Shown here: positions 10,071-18,888 of the stretch, one piece after another
Layout: the number at the start of each line of letters is the position of its first letter
Numbering within the stretch: position 1 is the stretch's first letter
Made by a program: the position numbers and the translations under genes
NCBI GenBank assembly: GCA_009602725.1
Contig: WELB01000022.1
Location: forward strand, 706,103-733,933
Length of the DNA: 27,831 bases
Origin: Spirogloea muscicola
Taxonomy: Eukaryota; Streptophyta; Zygnematophyceae; Spirogloeales; Spirogloeaceae
Direction: 5' to 3'
The notes under the pieces: generated by a model
The model's database searches: none
What the model was told of the DNA's origin: nothing
Seen by the model: only the letters and a program-made list of their open reading frames with translations

Positions 10071-10824
10071 ATGCAGGTCATCAAGACTGAAGCCTTCTAC
10101 TTTGGATACAGCTCCTTGTGCCCAGTCTGTCTGGATTTCACCACTACCGGTCGTCCCGAGACTGCTGCTAGTAGCACCCACCTTGGACCAGCAGCAGTAG
10201 CTGCCTCCTGCAATCAGCAATCTGTGGGAACAACTTCCCTTGAGACTGTCACTCTGAGGTCTCTCTCTTCCCAAGCGAGCATGTGTTAGAAGCAAGCAAA
10301 GGAGCTCATCGAGAGAACTCTTGCTAAGTAACACCATCCTAGATAGCTGTCTTGATAATAGACAATGTGATCCACTAGTGAATGTTTCACTAGGGATGCA
10401 GTATCACTTCAAGTGGATCAGAGTCATAGCCCTGTGCCTTTGGAAGTTGTCTTGTACTGCCATGCCAAGGTTTCATAGACTATTATGTATCACAACAGCC
10501 TTCCATGTGGTTCATCCTGATATCCAGGTGTGGCCACTTGGTTTGATCTCCAGGTGTGGCCACTTGGTTCACCTCTCCTGCTTTCTCCCCTGCATTCTGC
10601 CATTGCACAAGACTGCGCAGCTTGGGAATTGGAGTCCTCGAAGTGAAGACTTGTTTGAGCTCAGCACTGTGCAGCGGCAGAGATGCCCGTTTTGTCGATG
10701 CCCCATTACGACTGACCTGCAAACGTGCTTGGGCGCGTACGAGATACAACTGAGGGCCAGCTCCAAGTACCCTTCTATCCAAGTCCAGGCTTCCTTACTT
10801 GGTGGAGTTTGCAAAGTCCACTGA
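10071..10824 (+). CDS. RING-H2 zinc-finger protein (probable E3 ubiquitin ligase), two exons
   Basis: RING proteins usually recruit E2-ubiquitin enzymes. Exon A ends at 10258 (GT donor, phase 2) and contains CPVCLDFTTTG, the first Cys pair, then a Ser/Thr/Ala-rich loop ending SLETVTLR. Exon B runs 10554-10824 and joins in phase to give R-CGHLVHLSCF, the C-x-H-x2-H-x2-C core, then CPFCRCPI, the last Cys pair. Together these form a C3H2C3 RING. With the ATG at 10071 the product is 152 aa. Alternatively exon A starts at 10077 after ATGCAG and is spliced in phase 0 to the BTB exon ending at 9813, giving a BTB-RING fusion. The loop between the first Cys pair and the His core is unusually long (about 45 residues). 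The C-terminal end (TGA at 10822) is uncertain; more exons may follow. Confidence 0.6.
10368..10420. repeat. Nested imperfect inverted repeats in the RING-gene intron
   Basis: CTAGTGAA and TTCACTAG (10375-10382 and 10386-10393) flank a 3-nt loop. The outer TGATCCACT (10368-10376) is mirrored by AGTGGATCA (10412-10420). Function unknown. Confidence 0.6.
10524..10569 (+). repeat. 26-bp tandem duplication spanning a 3' splice site
   Basis: CCAGGTGTGGCCACTTGGTT occurs at 10524-10543 and 10550-10569, period 26. Each copy has an AG acceptor followed by the codons for the RING CGHLV. The first copy, if used, meets an in-frame TGA six codons later; the second reads through. Confidence 0.85.
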
Positions 10825-12459
10825 ATGTGCTGTTTGCTGCGGCGAGTTGCTAGTATACCAGCTTGGCTGGCTATACCTTGCCACGAATGTGCTTCGCTTG
10901 ACTGATGGATTGCCCTTCTCATGAGTTTACGGCTTGTTGTCCACTCAAGCTCATCTCTGCTATCTTACCTGGTGTGCAGGGACAAAGCTAGAGCAAGATC
11001 CCGAGCGGTGACTGGCTGGCAAGCAAGACTTCTGAGAGAGCCAGCACCAGGACCAATGGAAATACCAGAACCAGAATTGCGCATAAACTCAGCCTCAATA
11101 TCACCGGAAGGCACCAGGGAAGCATTAAATGCAGGCGTATCTGCCGGCAATTCGCAGCACTTCCCGCCTAATAATCTGCGGAGACAAAGCAGCAGCAACT
11201 CTAGAGGAGGTCATGTGCGACGAACTATTATGGATCTTGCAGGGCCTATGCCAGTCACTCGCGCGGTTGTGGCTGCTGGAGCTGTTGATACAGCAAGCAG
11301 TGGAGGAGTAGCACGACAAGACAGGCTGGGGATATGTCGTGGGCGGGCCAGAAACGGGGCGACTGCTTCTATGCACATGACAGGTACCCATGACGTTGTT
11401 ATACAAGCTAGCACTACCTAGTATTTCCTTTTGTTCTCCCCGTCCTGAGATGGACTCTACGAACAGGATTGCTTGTACCTCGTGTAGGTCACACACTGCA
11501 CTTTTTGCAAACACGTAATGCATGAGGACCAGCCGAGACAATACGTCTGCTTTGCCTTTACAAAATGATCTTTTTATTTGTGCATTAGAATTGACTTGGC
11601 AGGTATCGAATAAGGCAGGTCAGCAGAGCACCTCGCTTCTTTGACAATCCTAGGCATGCCTGGTTGTATACTTCACCAGAAAGCATAGAGTATCCCAATC
11701 AAGTAACCTCATTATTGACAAATGTACGATGCAGGAGAAAGTCAAGGCATGACAGTGGTCACAATGGTCCAAAGTGGGTCAAGAGAAGCGGCAGACCGCA
11801 CTGCTACTGGTTCTACCAGAGCGCGTGTTCAAGTCCAACAACCCTGGAGGTGAAGACATGGTACAGACACAGCGACAGGGCCAAGAGGCAGTAGATGTCT
11901 GACTGAGCAGTCAGCTGCTCCCAATCCTTCAGTAATAGTGGCAAGACACAATCTGGAGTGTCTGAAGTTTCGAAGACACCATGTCTAACTTAATTGCAAA
12001 GTGCGTCCCTTTGCAATCTCAAAAAAGTATAAGAGTCCTCAAATCCTATGCATAAGCAGAGTCCCATTAGTGTGTTGTCTTCCGTGGGCTGCAGAAGCCA
12101 AAGCATCGCAAAATGCGATGTAATGTAAGGACTACTTGCCAATGCAGTTCTTCTGAGTGCGTTGTGGCGCGCAGTACATGGGCGCTAGCAGTTGTCACCT
12201 TTTTGTCCCTCTCATACAATTAGATCTGATGGACCACGCCCTATGTTGTCGATTCCTCTGACATTTGCATTCATATTTTCTCCACCTCCAATTGCTTGAG
12301 CAACTGCAGGCGAGGCCCCAACTATCTGCACCTTTTGGACGTCGGCATTCTGAGCACAAGAAACGCTTAGGCTCAGAAAAGTGCTGTTACGCCTTCTGAT
12401 TGCTGATTAGACATAATGCAGCTTTCTCAAAACCAGCTAAGCCATTGACAGCTTTCCCT
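10825..12459. other. Region without a confidently recognised gene
   Basis: One plus-strand frame around 10980-11421 is Arg/Ser/Ala-rich (for example ARARSRAVTGWQARL, RRQSSSNSRGGHVRRTIMDL) and follows a GTGCAG acceptor-like site. It could be a disordered 3' exon of the RING gene, but the phase with the RING exon does not fit directly. A short C-x2-C stretch (ECAVCCGEL) occurs at about 10822-10850. From 11540 to 12459 the sequence is more AT-rich with no recognisable coding signal. Confidence 0.3.
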
Positions 12460-13037
12460 TCACTTGGTAAGTAGCCACTTCGCTTTTGCCATGCAACATG
12501 CGTTACTACATTGCAAAGCATACTGATGGGCAACATACATTTTGCCCCAGCTTCTTGACTTCATGAGTGAGTGTACCTTGGGTGTGTCCAGTGAGCGGAG
12601 ACCATGCCGGAGAACGTGCGAGTAGAAAAGGCAGGCCAAGGTCGACCCAAGCAGAGGTCCAAACCAGTAAACCCAGTGGCTGTCGTACTCACTTGCCCAA
12701 ACTGCACAGCAACACCAGGCAAGACTTAGCAGGAACTCCTCTACGCATGCATCGCATACCATATGAGTCAAAAGTGTGCAACCATTGGTCTGGACAGTAT
12801 ACCAGCGGGACCGAAGGAACGGGCCGGGTTGAACGACCCCCCTGTCAAGGGGACAGCGATGAGGAATCCTGCGATGAGTGCAAGGCCAATGCACAGGGGA
12901 GCAATGCTGCCAGGGCCCTTAGGGTCGACGGCCGTCCCAAACACCACAAGTACGAACATGAACGTGAGGATGGTCTCGAGCAGGAACGCCTGGCCCGAAG
13001 AGATATTGGGGGACACTGTAGTGGCCCCCAATGAGTC
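12460..13037 (-). CDS. Aquaporin (MIP family), 3' half only
   Basis: Aquaporins are six-helix membrane channels for water or small solutes. Two phase-matched exons are visible: 13037-12803 and 12701-12460 (stop TGA at 12462-12460). They encode about 159 residues: FLLETILTFMFVLVVFGTAV (helix 4 region), IGLALIAGFLIAVPLTGGS, the second pore motif NPARSFGPA, then HWVYWFGPLLGSTLACLFY (helix 6) and a Lys/Arg-containing tail. The splice joins GPA-V across a phase-1 intron exactly as in family members. The first half, with helices 1-3 and the first NPA motif, is not present in the 143 bp between this exon and the palindrome, and I could not find it in either arm or beyond. The gene therefore looks truncated or split by the rearrangement, unless the 5' exons are unusually distant. 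Confidence 0.8.
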
Positions 13038-13683
13038 CTGCACGGCATGCAGACACGACAATCTACAATGAGCATAGTTGTTGATGACACAACCATCAGG
13101 ATTGTGAATTGCTCTAGACATCAGGTTGAAAAAGATGAAGAACTGCGCACTATCGGAGGGGAGGGAGAGAGGCAGGAGGGTGTAGGCTAAGTGCGTGGCA
13201 CATGCAGATATCTGATAAGTGCAGTAACGAGCAGGGCTAACATTCTGGTTCTACAAAGCAGGCAGCTTCCTTGAGGCGAAGCAATCTTGCTGTCCATGGA
13301 CACTTGCTGAGTACAGGCAAAGTATGATGTCGGCTGGCCTGCACAACCAACCTTTAATCTTCATATCTTCTTTAATGTTTCAAAAGCCTCAAGAGGAGAG
13401 CCCAGAGAAGAGACAGGATCAAAGCGCTGGCACAAAGACGGGCGGAAGGTGTTAGAGGCCATGAAGACGATAAGGTGGGCTCAAAAGGTATGTGCCATCG
13501 AGGGCGCTGCCCAATTATGAATGAACCTCGGCCCCTTTTGAAAAGCCTTCACGAGGGGCTTGCAACAATAACATGGGCGATAGACTCGCATGGGCAAGGT
13601 CCAGGGGTTCGAGGTGGCTGAAGAGCTCACAATCCTTTGCCTCTTGATTCTTTCTTCTCGATCCCTCCCTATCTTGTCTGTTC

Positions 13684-13735
13684 CTTCTTTTGGGCTGGAC
13701 TCTTTCAGCCACTGCCACTACTCCGAAAGTGCTGT
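13684..13735 (+). repeat. Dispersed hairpin-motif repeat, copy in left arm
   Basis: CTTTTGGGCTGGACTCTTTC then CAGCCACTGCC resembles the motif at 15281-15330; diverged. A mirror copy lies at 20755-20806 on the minus strand. Confidence 0.45.
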
Positions 13736-14420
13736 TCTTGGTGCATAGCCGACGGCCCCTGGGCCTCTTTGGATACCGGCCCTTTTGGCGATTGTGGCTT
13801 GGCATGAAAGGCACCGGATGGGGAGGTAGTCTTGACAGCCGTCCCGTCCCCGTTCTAGCGCGAGCACTACGCTGCATCGTACCACAATTCCAAGTTGCGC
13901 CTTCCTGTCTCTCAGCTCAAATAAAAATTATCAACAATGGGGCGGGGGCTGCAAAGAGCCAGGCCGTAAAGAAGGACAAGAAGGAAGCAGTCTAGTATCC
14001 CCGGTCGGCAGCTTGGTGAGTGCCTTGTCTCCAAGACATCTTGTCAAGCCTTCTACTGCAGCATTCGACATTCTAATGATCGTTAACCTGGTGAGGTATC
14101 TGTCATTGCTTTCATGCAGCGTTGACCGGCTATATTGACCAGTATGTGAACATCATGACACGGGATGTAAGTATGTGCAGAGCCGCAAGCCAAGCGTGAC
14201 AACCCGTGGCTAAGGTTGGGTCGCATTCCTCCAGGTGTGCGACAGAGCTGGCCACTGTATTTGACATACATTTGGGGGATGGCGTGTCTTCCATCTTGGC
14301 TGCTCTTCCACAACCATTGCCCTCTACGGAAGGGCTCCTTCACATTTTCCTGTGTAAGGAATTGCACCTTGCGGCTTTTGCCTAGGGTTATTGAGCACAC
14401 ATCCCTGGTAGCCACTTACT

Positions 14421-14505
14421 TTGCTATATGTGCACGAGGCGTTTGAGACTCGGTGGCTTGACCTTCTGCACCAGTTTGTGCGACGAGCGGTATATCAAGA
14501 TGGCA
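14421..14505 (-). pseudogene. Short retroelement-like fragment, inverse orientation
   Basis: On the minus strand this block resembles 16025-16090 on the plus strand of the same arm: a CTGGTGCAGAAGGTCAAGCC segment versus CTGCTGCAGAAGGTCCAGCC. In the opposite frame both read WLDLLHQ / WLDLLQQ. It looks like a second, older copy of the same element end. A mirror copy lies at about 19985-20069. Confidence 0.3.
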
Positions 14506-14749
14506 TTATAGGAGCCGACAGTTCCAGCGAGCTCTCTGGCCCTGGTGTACAGCATGTGCCTTTCCGTTCCCTGCACCGCACCCTGGCTCATGCCTGCGTC
14601 TGCATGCTAGCAGTGCCCTGACTGTTGCTGTAGCGTTCCCACCGTTTGAGCGCTAGCCGGCGCTGTAACCGCTTACATGATTGTAATCGACCTGGCCATG
14701 CCAGGTGTCGCAGAGGGCCCCAGGTGGCTCGGTGGGTCCAGTCGAAGAA

Positions 14750-14800
14750 GTGGCTCTCCCAATGGGGGCAAGGGTTGTGAGAAGCCAGCCCGAAAAGAAT
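14750..14800 (-). repeat. Dispersed hairpin-motif repeat, minus-strand copy in left arm
   Basis: GTGGCTCTCCCAATGGGGGC through GAAGCCAGCCCGAAAAGAAT; this is the closest relative of 5117-5170. It is followed by GGTTCGAAGGGGCC, which is shared in inverse orientation with 15054-15070. Mirror copy at 19690-19740. Confidence 0.7.
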
Positions 14801-15055
14801 TGACAAGGTTCGAAGGGGCCAAAGTACGAGCTAAGCAGCGACTGTGGGGCCTGAAGAGGCTTTGGCAGAAGGGGGGAGGATGTCCAGTCTGCAGAGCCAG
14901 GTGCTGCACAGGGACCCACAAGTGAGAGGAGAGGCCCACATGGCTCGGTGGGTCCGGAGGGGATTACCGTCGTGCACGTCCGCCCCTCGGGGTGGGCCTT
15001 CCCCTCTTTAGGCCCCTTCGTAGCTGCTTAGCGCCCTTTAGGCCCCTCCATCATT

Positions 15056-15130
15056 TGGCCCCTTCGAACCTTTGTCAATTATTTTCGGGCTGGCTTTTCA
15101 CAGCCCTTGCCCCCATTGGGAGTGCCACTT
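15056..15130 (+). repeat. Dispersed hairpin-motif repeat, plus-strand copy in left arm
   Basis: CCCCTTCGAACCTTTGTCAA, TTTTCGGGCTGGCTTTTCAC and CAGCCCTTGCCCCCATTGGG form the full motif. It is opposite in orientation to 14750-14800, so the two form an imperfect inverted repeat inside the arm. Mirror copy at 19360-19434. Confidence 0.7.
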
Positions 15131-15274
15131 CTTCCCCTCGTCCAGATCCGCTCCTGGGGGTTGGGCCCCTAATATACCCTTACCTGTGGTTACGTAGTGT
15201 CCCCTTTACCCCGTTACCAGACTTCTGTCATGCTTGACTTGGCCTCCCTTTTTGTGCTTCAGTGCTTTCTCTGG

Positions 15275-15345
15275 CCCCTTCGAACTTTGTTCATTCTTTT
15301 CTTGTGGGCTGGCCTCTCCCAGCCACCGCCCTCTCCTGGAAGCGT
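15275..15345 (+). repeat. Dispersed hairpin-motif repeat, third copy in left arm
   Basis: GGCCCCTTCGAACTTTGTTC, CTTGTGGGCTGGCCTCTCCC and CAGCCACCGCCCTCTCC follow the same order as 15056-15130. Mirror copy at 19145-19215. Confidence 0.65.
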
Positions 15346-15601
15346 CCTTTCTTCTTTCATTTCATGCGCAACCGCGCGCCTTCTCTCTCATTTTCATGGA
15401 CCGAAAGAGTTCGGATGGGTGAAGCCCAGAGAGAGAGGCGCAGCCTGCTGCTGCCTGCTGCCGCAGCCCGTCGCGGCAGATCGCTGCCGGCTCGCTGCAA
15501 GGCGTTCGTGGCTGGCTCTGAGTGGGCTAGCTGCTGGCTGGTGCGCAGGAATTGGAGACGCTGCCTGACGGCGGCGCCACAGGGCCATACTTCCGCTGCG
15601 C

Positions 15602-15881
15602 TTGAGTGCTTCGCCGTTTGGACTCCATTCTCGGCGGGTCGAACTGGTGGCCACCACGCCTGGCGGCGGCCCGCGCGTCATTGCCGACGTTGTCACCACA
15701 GATGTGGTGGACCATTCCAATCCGGGGCTATCAGCCTCGAGGGCTGGCCATGCTGCGGCTAAAAGCACACAGCTATGCAAGAGACTACAGCGAATGGAAG
15801 CTCAGTAAGCCCGAGCCAGCAGCCGCAAGTCGGAGTAACTTGCAGCTGAAGAAGACGCACCCCGACGAGACACAGAAGTAG
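15602..15881 (+). pseudogene. Decayed retroelement-like C-terminal fragment (left arm)
   Basis: One frame reads VELVATTPGGGPRVIADVVT, TDVVDHSNPG and AGHAAAKST, then breaks. A shifted frame continues LKAHSYARDYSEWKLSKPEP. The pattern of an aliphatic DVVTTDVV strand followed by AGHAA and a basic YxxW stretch recalls the region after the reverse transcriptase in non-LTR retrotransposons of algae. That match is from memory and weak. No RT catalytic motif was seen. The frame break means it is not functional. An exact mirror copy lies at 18609-18888 on the minus strand. Confidence 0.33.
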
Positions 15882-16298
15882 CAGCCAATGTCCGGCCAGC
15901 CCGTAAAGTGCACTGCGTGAGCTTGGACCGTTGGAAGAAAATGGACAGCCGCATACGGAACACCTGGGCAAGCGACCAAGCGGCGTCAAAGCCGGGCAGC
16001 TCCCCTTGCTGTCCCTGCCGACGATCCTGGCCCGCCATGCAAGCTGCTGCAGAAGGTCCAGCCACGACTGCTGAACGCCCCTGAAATGAGACAGGGATCG
16101 GAAGACGTAAATGACACAGGAAAGCAAGTGGTCACTAACGTCTGGCAGCTGGAAAACCGCATGTCAGCAGCCGCAAGTCCCTCCCTCCCTCTCCCCCCTC
16201 CTCCTGTTGGGAGTTGGATCGTCAGCCAGGCGCCGGCCTTCGGTGAGGGAAAGACGGAAACCCACCGATTCAGGCTTTGTCCACCCGAGGGCCGGGTT

Positions 16299-16590
16299 TC
16301 ACCGGGTCGGCTCTTTCATCTCAAGTATGGAGTCGGGTATGTTGTCCAATAGTACCATGTACTCGATCACAAAGTCTGTAAAATCTCTTGACTGAGGCAC
16401 TGGATAGACTGAGGTGCCACCGTAAAGTCGCTGTCCACAGGGAATGCATATATTAGCAGCTTGTTGTTTGGCGCATAAAAGTCATATCTCGCGTGTTTGA
16501 GGAGACGGCATTGAACCGATTGACGATCTTTTGAGGCCACATCGCACTAATTGCTGCGCACACAATAGGATAATTCAATAATAACGACAC
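16299..16590 (-). pseudogene. Decayed PD-(D/E)xK-like nuclease fragment (left arm copy)
   Basis: This is the mirror image of 17900-18191; see that entry. It reads away from the palindrome centre, in at least three frames. Confidence 0.35.
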
Positions 16591-16746
16591 CTCATTCAGT
16601 TGATATGACCAGAAATAAGAAGGAAATCCAAGAGATTGATATCCGAAAGGAAGCAACAGAAGTGAATGCAAACGATAAAGAAATAGATGCAGATAAGCAA
16701 GCAAGCAAGCAAAGAACGAACCAGAGACTCCAGGCAGGTAGAAGGC

Positions 16747-16827
16747 AAGCAGCGCGCCCGGCAGGAAGAAAAGAAGCAGCGCGCCCGGCAGGAGGAAGAC
16801 AAGCAGCGCGCTCGGCAGGAATGGAAG
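16747..16827 (+). repeat. 27-bp tandem repeat, three units (coding-like)
   Basis: AAGCAGCGCGC begins at 16747, 16774 and 16801. One frame gives three 9-residue units KQRARQEEK, KQRARQEED, KQRARQEWK. An upstream frame (from the ATG at 16605) is Lys/Glu-rich as well, but is out of phase, with an AAGC tetranucleotide microsatellite at about 16694-16710 between them. The repeat is mirrored at 17663-17743 on the minus strand. Confidence 0.85.
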
Positions 16828-17204
16828 AAGAATATAGAGATGGAAAGAGCAAGCAACGCGCCCATGATTGGCGTGAGAATGAGCGCACAGACGATGGAGC
16901 TCTGTACCCCGAGGCATATGCCAGTGGAGGGGCGACAGCTCATGATGGGGATAGAAGCAGCACACCGGTGTAGCGTCTATAGCGTCCATGGCGTCTACAG
17001 GTAGACTGGCATTGGACCTGCCACCTCAGCTACCCCCGCTGTCTCCTTCGACTTTGAAGAGCACAAGGAAATTAGTCAGGGCCGGGTTACGCAGGGTCGG
17101 TCGGCCGCGCCGAGGGGTACGTGTCTTGCGTTATGGAACGACCGGCGTCACACTGGGCGCGGGTTCCCGGTCGTGGTCGCACGCCACGAAGGCGCCACAT
17201 CGGA

Positions 17205-17284
17205 GGTGGTCTAGATTCCGGCCGCCCTCGTGGCAAACGCACGCGTTTCCTCCTTGACGCGCCCAGAGAGCGTCCTCGTCACCG
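17205..17284. other. Unpaired spacer at the palindrome centre
   Basis: About 80 bases between the two arms are not complementary to each other as a whole. A small stem AAACGC/GCGTTT (17235-17248) sits almost at the symmetry centre, 17245. GC-rich; no coding signal. Confidence 0.8.
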
Positions 17285-17899
17285 TCCGATGTGGCGCCTT
17301 CGTGGCGTGCCACCACGACCGGGGCCCGCGCCCATTTAAACGCCGGTCGTTCCATACAACGTACGACACGTACCCCTCGGCGCGGCCGACCGACCCTGCG
17401 TAACCCGGCCCTGACTAATTTCCTTGTGCTCTTCAAAGTCGAAGGAGACAGCGGGGGTAGCTGAGGTGGCAGGTCCAATGCCAGTCTACCTGTAGACGCC
17501 ATGGACGCTATAGACGCTACACCGGTGTGCTGCTTCTATCCCCATCATGAGCTGTCGCCCCTCCACTGGCATATGCCTCGGGGTACAGAGCTCCATCGTC
17601 TGTGCGCTCATTCTCACGCCAATCATGGGCGCGTTGCTTGCTCTTTCCATCTCTATATTCTTCTTCCATTCCTGCCGAGCGCGCTGCTTGTCTTCCTCCT
17701 GCCGGGCGCGCTGCTTCTTTTCTTCCTGCCGGGCGCGCTGCTTGCCTTCTACCTGCCTGGAGTCTCTGGTTCGTTCTTTGCTTGCTTGCTTGCTTATCTG
17801 CATCTATTTCTTTATCGTTTGCATTCACTTCTGTTGCTTCCTTTCGGATATCAATCTCTTGGATTTCCTTCTTATTTCTGGTCATATCAACTGAATGAG

Positions 17900-18191
17900 G
17901 TGTCGTTATTATTGAATTATCCTATTGTGTGCGCAGCAATTAGTGCGATGTGGCCTCAAAAGATCGTCAATCGGTTCAATGCCGTCTCCTCAAACACGCG
18001 AGATATGACTTTTATGCGCCAAACAACAAGCTGCTAATATATGCATTCCCTGTGGACAGCGACTTTACGGTGGCACCTCAGTCTATCCAGTGCCTCAGTC
18101 AAGAGATTTTACAGACTTTGTGATCGAGTACATGGTACTATTGGACAACATACCCGACTCCATACTTGAGATGAAAGAGCCGACCCGGTGA
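17900..18191 (+). pseudogene. Decayed PD-(D/E)xK-like nuclease fragment (right arm copy)
   Basis: Three successive frames each give coherent protein. The first is SAMWPQKIVNRFNAVSSNTR. The second is YDFYAPNNKLLIYAFPVDSD then FTVAPQS. The third is DFTDFVIEYMVLLDNIPDSI then LEMKEPTR before a stop. The D...ExK spacing around DFVIEY and LEMKE resembles the core of PD-(D/E)xK nuclease-fold domains found in some eukaryotic mobile elements and effectors. Two frameshifts separate the parts, so I call it a pseudogene. The family assignment is tentative. Confidence 0.4.
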
Positions 18192-18608
18192 AACCCGGCC
18201 CTCGGGTGGACAAAGCCTGAATCGGTGGGTTTCCGTCTTTCCCTCACCGAAGGCCGGCGCCTGGCTGACGATCCAACTCCCAACAGGAGGAGGGGGGAGA
18301 GGGAGGGAGGGACTTGCGGCTGCTGACATGCGGTTTTCCAGCTGCCAGACGTTAGTGACCACTTGCTTTCCTGTGTCATTTACGTCTTCCGATCCCTGTC
18401 TCATTTCAGGGGCGTTCAGCAGTCGTGGCTGGACCTTCTGCAGCAGCTTGCATGGCGGGCCAGGATCGTCGGCAGGGACAGCAAGGGGAGCTGCCCGGCT
18501 TTGACGCCGCTTGGTCGCTTGCCCAGGTGTTCCGTATGCGGCTGTCCATTTTCTTCCAACGGTCCAAGCTCACGCAGTGCACTTTACGGGCTGGCCGGAC
18601 ATTGGCTG

Positions 18609-18888
18609 CTACTTCTGTGTCTCGTCGGGGTGCGTCTTCTTCAGCTGCAAGTTACTCCGACTTGCGGCTGCTGGCTCGGGCTTACTGAGCTTCCATTCGC
18701 TGTAGTCTCTTGCATAGCTGTGTGCTTTTAGCCGCAGCATGGCCAGCCCTCGAGGCTGATAGCCCCGGATTGGAATGGTCCACCACATCTGTGGTGACAA
18801 CGTCGGCAATGACGCGCGGGCCGCCGCCAGGCGTGGTGGCCACCAGTTCGACCCGCCGAGAATGGAGTCCAAACGGCGAAGCACTCAA
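18609..18888 (-). pseudogene. Decayed retroelement-like C-terminal fragment (right arm)
   Basis: Exact mirror of 15602-15881, carrying the same frame break, which shows that decay preceded the arm duplication (or that the arms were later homogenised). Confidence 0.33.

Larger units (their letters stand above)
13181..17204. repeat. Left arm of giant palindrome
   Basis: Bases 13181-17120 are the reverse complement of 17370-21309 with a constant coordinate sum of 34490. Every open frame I compared is mirrored with the same sequence and length, and directly compared blocks at the outer end and middle are identical. Bases 17121-17204 are a related but diverged inner section. The arm begins TGTAGGCTAAG. 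It contains no recognised intact gene; it holds mobile-element debris described separately. The arm is GC-rich toward the centre. Confidence 0.95.

Noticed and set aside
10053-10337. 94-codon minus-strand frame ending GFSLDDLHIPARR
   Set aside because: It overlaps the RING exon in antisense, with no domain and no splice support.
12567-13034. 155-codon plus-strand frame rich in charged residues
   Set aside because: It is antisense to the aquaporin exons, whose pore motif and splice phases are unambiguous.
14122-14167. A 15-codon stretch (LTGYIDQYVNIMTRD) between a GCAG acceptor-like and a GTAAGT donor-like site in the left arm, recalling an Sm/LSm-protein strand
   Set aside because: No neighbouring exon continues the fold, and one short motif is not enough. 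It may be the sole surviving exon of a captured gene.
16453-16989. 178-codon minus-strand frame rich in Leu/Phe with repeated LLPGALL
   Set aside because: It is the antisense of the 27-bp KQRARQEE repeat; the hydrophobic repeat is a translation shadow. Its far end only coincides with one frame of the nuclease-like fragment.
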